Assembly: GCF_019797845.1 (NCBI RefSeq)
Contig: NZ_CP081864.1
Span: 3,410,001 to 3,474,000 of the forward strand
Length of the DNA stretch: 64,000 nucleotides
Source of the DNA: Symbiopectobacterium purcellii
GTDB lineage: Bacteria > Pseudomonadota > Gammaproteobacteria > Enterobacterales > Enterobacteriaceae
Direction of reading: 5' to 3'
Shown: positions 39,011-46,101 of the stretch, piece by piece
Numbering within the stretch: position 1 is the stretch's first letter
Layout: every line of letters begins with the position of its first letter
The notes under the pieces: generated by a model
The model's input: only the letters and a program-made list of their open reading frames with translations
Databases searched by the model: none
What the model was told of the DNA's origin: nothing
Translations under genes and position numbers: made by a program

Positions 39011-40459
39011 TCATTTATATTTTTCAATATCCTTTACCATGGCCCGAGCTTTACATAACTCCCCAAGGCGCGCATAGAGTAACGCCAGCAATCCCCGCAT
39101 TATCGTATTTCCGGGGGAATCAGTATTGAGTGTATCTTCGCCATACCTCACGGCCTCTTGGATATTACCGAGGAGATAATTGATGATCACACACAATATT
39201 TTAGGAGAATAAAAGGCGTCATTGAGATCCATGCACATATTATTCATCTGCATTGCTTTATCTAAATCACCTTGTCGCACCAGATGACAAGCATAATAAT
39301 AATACACCTCTGCAACAGTGGGTGATAATAACATGGCCAAATGAAATTTACTTGCTGCTTCCTTGTTATTTTCAGCGCAAAGCAATAACCCTTGTAAAGA
39401 AAGGGCAATGACGTTATTAGGCTCAATCGCTAATATCTTGCCGACAATGATCATCATTTCATGTCGGACACTTTCATAATCCATCAAGCCCAGATTGGCT
39501 ACTGCATAGTAAGAACCGGCAATGCGACACAGTTCACTGATACTGTCACTGATACTGGTTTCACCATGTCGTCTTAATTTCACTGCTTGAGGAATAAATT
39601 TCTCAAGCGCTGAAAGTGAGAATTGCAATGCATCATGCTGCGCCACTTTAGCGCTCAAAGGATGCGCATTGATCGTTGCCGGATCCGTCCCCATCGATGG
39701 ATCAATCGCAGACAGAAGCGTAAGAATAGCCCTGCATAACAGCCGGTAATTGATGTGATGATCGCTCGTGAAATGGACACCTTCTCGATATAACACCGAG
39801 TGGTCCTTTGCACGCGTCAGTTCAATACGGATGATAGATTTTTCACCATGCCGAATTTCCATACCAGAAATATAATAGTCTGCCTGTGACTTTTCGATTG
39901 CAGACAGATAGCTACTGTAATCCTGGACGCTACGCGTCAGACAAGACGAAACAACGTTAATGGGCAAATCCAGACAATGCAACCAATCAATCAATTGATC
40001 GTGAAGTGAAATAGCTTGGTACCGATGCTGCATTTCAAAGATAAACAATGCAATATTGCATGCTCTATTTTCAGCGGGAGCATCAGAGACGGTCATGTCA
40101 TTGTGGCTCACGGGTAAGGCAGGCTGAGCCGTTTTCGTAGGGAGATTGGCGATTTGAACCTCAGGGACAAAACGATAGCCCTTGCCGTAGATGTTATCGA
40201 TGAATCTGTTTTTTCTTGAGTGACCCAACGTGCGGCGCAAGACATAAATACACCGCGTCAACGACTCATCGGAGACCAATCCCCCCTTCCACACATGTTC
40301 AATTATTGCATCTTTTGAAATAACGGTATGTGAGTTTTGTAGCATAAAGGACAATACCGCACTCTCTTTAGGCGCTAAATAGATAGCGCCTTTATCTTTT
40401 GTCAGTAATTGACCATTATGAAAAGAAAAACCTTCAAATATAAATTGATGAAATTCCAT
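39011..40459 (-). CDS. HilA-like transcription regulator (OmpR-type wHTH plus TPR)
   Basis: Probable activator of the T3SS operons. The 482-residue protein has an N-terminal OmpR/ToxR-type winged helix (about 1-105; LAPKESAVLSFML, DESLTRCIYVLRRTLG, NIYGKGYRFVP), a middle alpha/beta region, and a C-terminal run of TPR-like helices (about 330-480). This is the architecture of Salmonella HilA (553 residues) and of YgeH/EilA. No receiver domain or transmembrane segment is present. In Salmonella hilA lies between iacP and prgH; here it is beyond orgB on the same strand as all structural genes. Confidence 0.85.
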   Translation of the reverse strand: MEFHQFIFEGFSFHNGQLLTKDKGAIYLAPKESAVLSFMLQNSHTVISKDAIIEHVWKGGLVSDESLTRCIYVLRRTLGHSRKNRFIDNIYGKGYRFVPEVQIANLPTKTAQPALPVSHNDMTVSDAPAENRACNIALFIFEMQHRYQAISLHDQLIDWLHCLDLPINVVSSCLTRSVQDYSSYLSAIEKSQADYYISGMEIRHGEKSIIRIELTRAKDHSVLYREGVHFTSDHHINYRLLCRAILTLLSAIDPSMGTDPATINAHPLSAKVAQHDALQFSLSALEKFIPQAVKLRRHGETSISDSISELCRIAGSYYAVANLGLMDYESVRHEMMIIVGKILAIEPNNVIALSLQGLLLCAENNKEAASKFHLAMLLSPTVAEVYYYYACHLVRQGDLDKAMQMNNMCMDLNDAFYSPKILCVIINYLLGNIQEAVRYGEDTLNTDSPGNTIMRGLLALLYARLGELCKARAMVKDIEKYK

Positions 40460-40806
40460 TTTTACTATTCCTTACGAAATAGAGGCATAACTTTGCGCAA
40501 TAAAGGAATAACACATAAACTCACCTAACAGGTGCTATTCCCACAAGCGGTAATGACTTTACTTCGGTTTTTTAGGGCAAACAGATGAAATACTGCTTAA
40601 AACGTTTTCAGGCATATCAGCAGAACAAAAGTGGCAGAGCCAACGTCACAGATAATATACGAGAATCGATAGTTTTAATCACCGAATTCATTGGTAAGTC
40701 CAGGCCAATGCACTAAAAATCCCGAGTAAAAAAAACAACACCTTCATAAATATAAAATACTACAAAGATAGGAAAAATTAAAATTTAATATCGCCAAGTG
40801 GCAATA
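40460..40806. other. Promoter region of the HilA-like gene
   Basis: About 350 AT-rich bases with several A runs. No gene or clear terminator for the upstream prg-org operon is visible. The length suggests several regulator sites, as upstream of Salmonella hilA. Confidence 0.4.
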
Positions 40807-41388
40807 TTACTTACATAATAGGTAATTATCGACAGCCATATCCCACTGGTACTGCTCTTTCGGTTTGGCAGGCACGCTCGAAGACTTATCAACACGCATG
40901 TAATCTATGCTATGCGAAGGCATGCCAGCCTGCTTCACCCTGTCACATATCATGGATTTCTTGGCGGGATCTTGCATCGTCGCACGAATCCGCTCCCAAA
41001 ATTGACTCACCTGCTTTTCGGACAATTGCGCCAAGGCTTCACCTAAGAGTTTTCCATGTGCCATCTTGGCATATTGTGTACCAATACGGTTTGCATCGAA
41101 CCATGTGTAGCTTCCCGCCAGGGCATAAAGGAATACGGCTCGGTCGAACTTCTGAGCACGAACGCATTCAGTCATTTCAGCGTAGAGCTCATTGGGCCCG
41201 CCTGAAGCACTATAAAGGGGATCGCTACGACATGCTTTTCCTGCACCGTCAAGGCTGATACTGTTTCTGCTATTACTCCCAGCGCTATCTGGAACTGAGC
41301 GTGTCGCAGACTGACATCCTACTAACAACAGCGATAAGAATAAAGTGCTGGCAGCGAAAAAAACGGGCTTACCAGTCATAATTTTCAT
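40807..41388 (-). CDS. Predicted outer-membrane lipoprotein, candidate T3SS pilotin
   Basis: The 193-residue product has a signal peptide (MKIMTGKPVFFAAS...) ending in lipobox LLVGC, then a low-complexity Ser/Asn linker and a helical domain with four cysteines (KACRSDP, TECVRAQ, MICDRV, LLCK). The family is not recognised and it is not similar to Salmonella InvH. It overlaps the 67-residue ORF at the 3' end of the prg-org operon. Position and lipidation make it a candidate pilotin for the secretin. The start could also be ATG 41379. Confidence 0.75.
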   Translation of the reverse strand: MKIMTGKPVFFAASTLFLSLLLVGCQSATRSVPDSAGSNSRNSISLDGAGKACRSDPLYSASGGPNELYAEMTECVRAQKFDRAVFLYALAGSYTWFDANRIGTQYAKMAHGKLLGEALAQLSEKQVSQFWERIRATMQDPAKKSMICDRVKQAGMPSHSIDYMRVDKSSSVPAKPKEQYQWDMAVDNYLLCK

Positions 41389-41572
41389 CAGGATCGAGCC
41401 CATCTGATAACAAGACTTTTTGCATCCACTCGTTGTACATAAACCGCATGGCATAATTATTGCGCTCCTCATCGCTTAGTTCTTTGACCATCTCGCTGAT
41501 TTCTTTGATATTTCCATCATTTTCATAAAGCACAGTGGTGGAATTTAATAAAGAATTAATCGTTGTCATCAC
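41369..41572 (-). CDS. Small acidic protein of the prg-org operon
   Basis: The 67-residue product ending DGLDPDENYDW is not recognised. It is rich in Asp/Glu/Asn and probably two helices. It lies 9 bases after orgB and overlaps the start of the lipoprotein gene, so it looks like a genuine operon member, in the position of Salmonella orgC but much shorter than OrgC and not similar. A small chaperone or pilotin partner is possible. Confidence 0.65.
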   Translation of the reverse strand: MMTTINSLLNSTTVLYENDGNIKEISEMVKELSDEERNNYAMRFMYNEWMQKVLLSDGLDPDENYDW

Positions 41573-41581
41573 TTATTTTCC

Positions 41582-42286
41582 TTAATTATCATCATCATCC
41601 GATATCAACATCTCACGCAACGGTGAATACGTCCCAAGTTGCGCGTAAAGCTTTTCCAGTGTTTGCTGAGAAAGCTGTTCACAACTTTCATGCATTGATT
41701 GCGTGTCAAAAAATGTATCTATTTGATTATCAACAAACGTCTCTGGTAAAAATTCAACCAGTTGATCGCGATACTTGAATACATATCGCAAATCTTGATG
41801 ATACTCAAAAATAACGCCTCCCCGGTGCATACTATCAATATAGGCCATTAATCTGCGTTTATAGCGGCGTCTGTCGCTGGGCAGCAGAATATAAAAAGGC
41901 GTTTTGTCATCTCGGCCATCAATCTCATCGGCCCAACTCTCAAACAAGGCACAGATCACGCTTTCCTTATTGACAGTGTCACTCAACAAGCGCTTTGCCC
42001 GTTGGCGTACCTGTCCATAGAGTTCATTCACAATGCCTTGTTTATCCTGAATAAAACCGGTTACTGTTTCGATTGACGTCACCACGCCGTGTTCATAACC
42101 ATTGCGATAGGCCTGCTGGCGTATTGCCTCGGCGTCACGACTGGCATCGCTGATGATCTTTTTGGCATGTTCCCTGGCCTGCGCCACGACGCTGATTCTC
42201 AGATTATGTGCTACACGATTTTTGTTTGTTAGCAGCACATTTTCTTGCAGCATATTGGCATATGATGTCTCAACTTCTTTGAGCAT
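41582..42286 (-). CDS. orgB: T3SS stator/sorting-platform protein OrgB (SctL)
   Basis: Peripheral stalk protein that joins the ATPase to the sorting platform and acts as negative regulator of the ATPase. The 234-residue product has the SctL/FliH pattern: a long charged N-terminal helix with Ala-rich repeats (AREHAKKIISDASRDAEAIRQQAYRNGYEHG) and a globular C-terminal domain. It overlaps orgA by 17 bases. Confidence 0.85.
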   Translation of the reverse strand: MLKEVETSYANMLQENVLLTNKNRVAHNLRISVVAQAREHAKKIISDASRDAEAIRQQAYRNGYEHGVVTSIETVTGFIQDKQGIVNELYGQVRQRAKRLLSDTVNKESVICALFESWADEIDGRDDKTPFYILLPSDRRRYKRRLMAYIDSMHRGGVIFEYHQDLRYVFKYRDQLVEFLPETFVDNQIDTFFDTQSMHESCEQLSQQTLEKLYAQLGTYSPLREMLISDDDDN

Positions 42287-42878
42287 ATTGAATAGCCATC
42301 CTCATTGCGAATTCATTATCACCGATTGGTATCGGCGGTACGTTCTCCACATCGTTGTCTGCAAAAAACAATAATGGCAGTCGTTCTCTCATTGCCGTGG
42401 AGACAGAAGCGGAGAATAAGTCAATCTCTTGTTTAGCGCACAATGAATACTGCTCCAGGGAATAAGAAAATGTACTCACCGGATTACTTTCAAGCAGATT
42501 CAACAATGAAAATTGCCTGACAGATTTCTCAAGCTTCCACCAGATTCCACACTGAAACAGATTGCTCTTATAGCGTTGACAAGCCACCATAAAGGCCGCC
42601 TTGGTTAGCAAATGCCAATGCGCAGCTAAATATCGCTCTCTTTCATTATTCAGATCGAGCGGTTCAACCGAAAGGGAAAAGTTTTCGATTAAAATATCAT
42701 TTATAATTCGATGACACCCTGGCGACGAAAACACAGGGGGCAGTGAAAAACGTTTTGGGTGAATCCAGGATAACGGATTATATATGATATTCAGGCTATT
42801 ACTGAATTCCCTTTGCTCTTTATCCATTACTCTTTCCATGACATTCAGATATCCGCTATTTTCTATCTTCTGGGACAT
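42270..42878 (-). CDS. orgA: T3SS sorting-platform protein OrgA (SctK)
   Basis: Cytoplasmic adaptor between the inner-membrane ring (PrgH) and the SctQ pods. The 202-residue product has the OrgA features YNPLSWIHPKRFSLPPVFSSP near the N-terminus and a helical remainder; OrgA of Salmonella is of similar length. It overlaps the end of prgK by 23 bases; a start at the internal Met at residue 14 or 18 would shorten the overlap. Confidence 0.82.
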   Translation of the reverse strand: MSQKIENSGYLNVMERVMDKEQREFSNSLNIIYNPLSWIHPKRFSLPPVFSSPGCHRIINDILIENFSLSVEPLDLNNERERYLAAHWHLLTKAAFMVACQRYKSNLFQCGIWWKLEKSVRQFSLLNLLESNPVSTFSYSLEQYSLCAKQEIDLFSASVSTAMRERLPLLFFADNDVENVPPIPIGDNEFAMRMAIQYAQRS

Positions 42879-43665
42879 CTACGTTGAGTTTAGGATCATC
42901 CGATGCAGTTTTATTATTCGTCTGCGTCAGGACACGCTTCTTTAACTTATCTAAAAATGCATGCTGACGTTGACTAATGAACAACAGCATCGCGGCTAAC
43001 AAGGCAACGGTTACCACACCAAGGCTTATTAACCATGTCGGTGTGTTAGACTTTGCAGCTTGAATGGATACCGGTGCATGCCGCTGAACGTCATTAATTT
43101 TAGATAACACAACAGAAATATTGTCGTAATTAACATCCTCAAAACTATTTTTAAGAAAGCGCTTTACGTCACTGATTAACAAGGTGGTATCTGTAATGCT
43201 GTTATCATGATTGAGCAACGTTGAAATATGAACGGCCGATCTTCTCCTATCGCCATCGCTGGAGCTCATATCGTAGCTCACATGTACGTGAGCAGAAACG
43301 ACCCCAGAAATTGACAGCAACGAATGCTCAAGTCGTTGCTCGATGCCGGAATAGAGGCGAGCCTTCTCAGCGCGCGGAGAAGAAACAAGCGCATCAGCAG
43401 GAAACATCTGTGCAATATCGATCGCTGGTGGACGTGGCAGCCCATAAGTATTCATTAAATCAACAGAAGCCGAAAAATCTTGAGAGCTGACAGAGAGACT
43501 ATATCCCTCTTTTTTGATCTCATTTTTATCAACCTTGATGTTATTGCGCTGTAAAAGCGCAATAACTTCATTAGCCTGTTGTTGATCTAACCCTTTCAGC
43601 AAAACATCTTGCTTACAACCTACAAGAAAAACTGCCAGTATGGGAAATAACAGGTATTTATTCAT
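42856..43665 (-). CDS. prgK: T3SS inner-ring lipoprotein PrgK (SctJ)
   Basis: Forms the inner periplasmic ring of the basal body with PrgH. The 269-residue product has a signal peptide with lipobox FLVGC (Cys 17), two ring-building domains with NEVIALLQRNNIKVDK and VSAHVHVSYD, and a single C-terminal TM segment (about 208-228) before a basic tail. It starts 2 bases after prgJ. Confidence 0.96.
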   Translation of the reverse strand: MNKYLLFPILAVFLVGCKQDVLLKGLDQQQANEVIALLQRNNIKVDKNEIKKEGYSLSVSSQDFSASVDLMNTYGLPRPPAIDIAQMFPADALVSSPRAEKARLYSGIEQRLEHSLLSISGVVSAHVHVSYDMSSSDGDRRRSAVHISTLLNHDNSITDTTLLISDVKRFLKNSFEDVNYDNISVVLSKINDVQRHAPVSIQAAKSNTPTWLISLGVVTVALLAAMLLFISQRQHAFLDKLKKRVLTQTNNKTASDDPKLNVDVPEDRK

Positions 43666-43667
43666 GA

Positions 43668-43970
43668 TTATGAACGTAGTAATGTTTCAACAGTACTGAC
43701 CCCTTTACGCGTCAATGTACTGATGAGTGATACATGTAAGTTATAGTCAGAAGTTCGCTGTTGAAGTTCTGCCAACATTTCAGGATCTGTGGAAGCATTG
43801 GTGTTTTCCAACAACGAAATCACGTTACGCTGTTCCGCAGACATATTTACCGATTCCCGCGCATAAGCGCGAAGCAAACGATCTTCCAGCGACACATGGG
43901 CAGATTCTGGCATGGTAATATCATGCCAATTGCCAGATAACTGTGTCACCATACTGGTGTTATGATTCAT
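43668..43970 (-). CDS. prgJ: T3SS inner rod protein PrgJ (SctI)
   Basis: Secreted early subunit that connects the export gate and the needle and influences substrate switching. The 100-residue product ends YNLHVSLISTLTRKGVSTVETLLRS, the conserved polymerising C-terminal helix of SctI proteins. It lies between prgI and prgK as in Salmonella. Confidence 0.93.
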   Translation of the reverse strand: MNHNTSMVTQLSGNWHDITMPESAHVSLEDRLLRAYARESVNMSAEQRNVISLLENTNASTDPEMLAELQQRTSDYNLHVSLISTLTRKGVSTVETLLRS

Positions 43971-43991
43971 AGCCTAATCCTGGTAACAGCA

Positions 43992-44249
43992 TTAACGGAA
44001 GTTGGTAATAATCGCAGAGCCCACATCTTTGTATACCTTCACAACGTTAGATTGCGCGTTACGGTACAGCGTATACTCTGACAAACGAGACTGATAAGTC
44101 GCCAGCAGCTCTGGGTTAGAAGGGTCTGCTGCCAGTTCTTTCAGCGCCAACTCCAATTCAGAATTAAGCTCTACTACACCATTGTCAAAGGTTGACGATT
44201 TATTTGACAAAAACCCATTCCATGTACTTTCTGCACTTATGTCGCTCAT
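43992..44249 (-). CDS. prgI: T3SS needle subunit PrgI (SctF)
   Basis: Helical-hairpin protein that polymerises into the extracellular needle. The 85-residue product has the family loop and C-terminal helix (DPSNPELLATYQSRLSEYTL, NAQSNVVKVYKDVGSAI ending IITNFR). It is slightly longer than Salmonella PrgI (80). Confidence 0.97.
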   Translation of the reverse strand: MSDISAESTWNGFLSNKSSTFDNGVVELNSELELALKELAADPSNPELLATYQSRLSEYTLYRNAQSNVVKVYKDVGSAIITNFR

Positions 44250-44262
44250 ATAAAATCCTTAC

Positions 44263-45465
44263 TTATGTTTTTGGAAAATACCAATGTCCAGCGCCAAGCT
44301 TTATGTAGCTTTGTTCGCCAAATTTAAATGATTTATCTTTGAACCAATCTGTTTCCAGCTCAACAGAAAAGTGAACATATCTCACTCCCCACTGTTGATA
44401 GTATTGATTGACAAAGTTTTTGATACTTTCGAGCATACCATCCTCAATGACGCCCAATATAACAAAGGTGACAGTATCGCCATTGTCTATTTCACGAAAA
44501 GAGAGCGCCATTTTTTTCAATCCTTGATTGGCAATGCTCCTGATTGTTTTATCCTCCAGATTGTCGAATCTTACTGAATCCATATAGGGAAATTTTTCTT
44601 TAAGTGCAGCAATAAAATCGCCGCGTACCTTTTCACTTAATTCATTTCTTTCTTTACTAATTCTAAGCATTGGGTGTTGAGGATCACTCAACCGTACCTG
44701 ATAGAACTTCAGTGCAGGCCAATAGGTTTCCACCCAACGCGAAATTCGCTCCTCTTCACTGGCAATATTGACAACAATAACCTGTTGACGCAGCGGATTT
44801 CTGACCATGGTTTGAATAGCCCAATCACTCGCTTTCTCACTACCAGCAAAAACATAAATCCAATTATCACGAGCATAAACTATCTGATAATCATCGGATG
44901 CAAAATTCAATAATGTTGAGACATTATCAAGCTGGCGCTGCGTTCCCGTCAGGTAACCATAACCCGCAGCGAATACAGCACTCAATAAGGCAACCGCTGC
45001 CAACGACGCATACCATACACTTTTAGTATTCTTAACAACCTCAGCCGTCGCTGAGGCTTGTGCCTTGGCGCTGTCCGGATATTCCCCGGATAAGATGTCG
45101 TCCGAGAATTCAGAATACTGATTTCGCCAGGCAAATTTTTGCATCCCGACGGTGATAACTTCATTTTCTGACAATGCAGTCATTGGTGAGCCATCGTCTG
45201 AGATCTCACGCATATAAACATGGCATGAATCACTCAGTTTAACGATTATCTCGAAACTTACATCCGTCTGTTCAGCCGGAATATAAATAGTATTATCAGG
45301 CATCTGCGTGCCATTATATTGCTTGCTAATCGTTTTTTCATCAGTTGAAAGAAAAAGTGTGTTCCCTTCAAGCAAAGCAAACTCACATCCACGTAAAACG
45401 CCGTTAAGCAGCCTAACGACTATCCTTTTTTCTTTATCGATATTTCTATCTTCATCCAATAACAT
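44263..45465 (-). CDS. prgH: T3SS outer inner-membrane-ring protein PrgH (SctD)
   Basis: Forms the larger inner-membrane ring around PrgK. The 400-residue product (Salmonella 392) has a cytoplasmic FHA-like N-domain (about 1-130), one TM segment (about 150-170) and three periplasmic ring modules with a C-terminal end KLGAGHWYFP similar to PrgH. It is first gene of the prgHIJK-orgAB unit, preceded by a 290-base non-coding region. Confidence 0.93.
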   Translation of the reverse strand: MLLDEDRNIDKEKRIVVRLLNGVLRGCEFALLEGNTLFLSTDEKTISKQYNGTQMPDNTIYIPAEQTDVSFEIIVKLSDSCHVYMREISDDGSPMTALSENEVITVGMQKFAWRNQYSEFSDDILSGEYPDSAKAQASATAEVVKNTKSVWYASLAAVALLSAVFAAGYGYLTGTQRQLDNVSTLLNFASDDYQIVYARDNWIYVFAGSEKASDWAIQTMVRNPLRQQVIVVNIASEEERISRWVETYWPALKFYQVRLSDPQHPMLRISKERNELSEKVRGDFIAALKEKFPYMDSVRFDNLEDKTIRSIANQGLKKMALSFREIDNGDTVTFVILGVIEDGMLESIKNFVNQYYQQWGVRYVHFSVELETDWFKDKSFKFGEQSYIKLGAGHWYFPKT

Positions 45466-45758
45466 TGCTAAATTCTCAAGGAAATCGATACCATTACATT
45501 CATTTTTGACAAGATATACCAGCTAGCTACCAACATCTTGATTCAATAATAATGGAAAATTGATTTCACATCAGATTTGGCAGCCAGTAACCTAATGATT
45601 GTCAAGAAAAATAATGAGAGTGTATATTCCCACATAGAAAAGAGTACATATCGTCAATATAATTGGTTATTTTTAGAAAGGACAAGCGACTGAGAAAGTA
45701 AAGAGGGGGGGACAAGGAATGAGTAATGGGCCGAGTAACACCCCGACCCACATTTATA
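45466..45758. other. Probable prgH operon promoter region
   Basis: About 290 AT-rich bases between iacP and prgH. Salmonella has sicP, sptP, iagB, hilA and hilD between these genes; none is present here. No coding sequence is supported. A HilA-type binding site would be expected but I could not assign one. Confidence 0.5.
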
Positions 45759-45998
45759 TTAATGGCATTGTTCATGAATCAGTCGATAGAGATCCTTAAC
45801 ATAGTTTACATCGTCCAGCCCATCATCTTTAATGTTAAGTGCAAACTCCTGTTCTAGCACTAACATCAGATCCATCATCATCAGTGAATCAGCCAATAGA
45901 TCGTAATATAGATGTTTCTCTGGTAATACATCCGCAGAAGAACAATTTATAATAGAAGAAACCACATTATTGATGCGTTCCTCAACGTTTTGATTCAT
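45759..45998 (-). CDS. iacP: T3SS-linked acyl carrier protein IacP
   Basis: The 79-residue acyl carrier protein has the 4'-phosphopantetheine attachment Ser38 in LLADSLMMMDL. In Salmonella IacP is encoded at the same place and promotes secretion of SPI-1 translocators and effectors and invasion. It follows the repeat-protein gene by about 100 bases. Several residues around the DSL motif differ from housekeeping AcpP, so it is a dedicated paralogue. Confidence 0.93.
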   Translation of the reverse strand: MNQNVEERINNVVSSIINCSSADVLPEKHLYYDLLADSLMMMDLMLVLEQEFALNIKDDGLDDVNYVKDLYRLIHEQCH

Positions 45999-46101
45999 TA
46001 CTATTCCTTCTAAATCTCACAGAATAAGCCAATTAAAATGACGTCAGGTCGCTTGTACCCGACAGGACGACCACTTCTCATCCCTAAAGGATGTTAACGG
46101 T

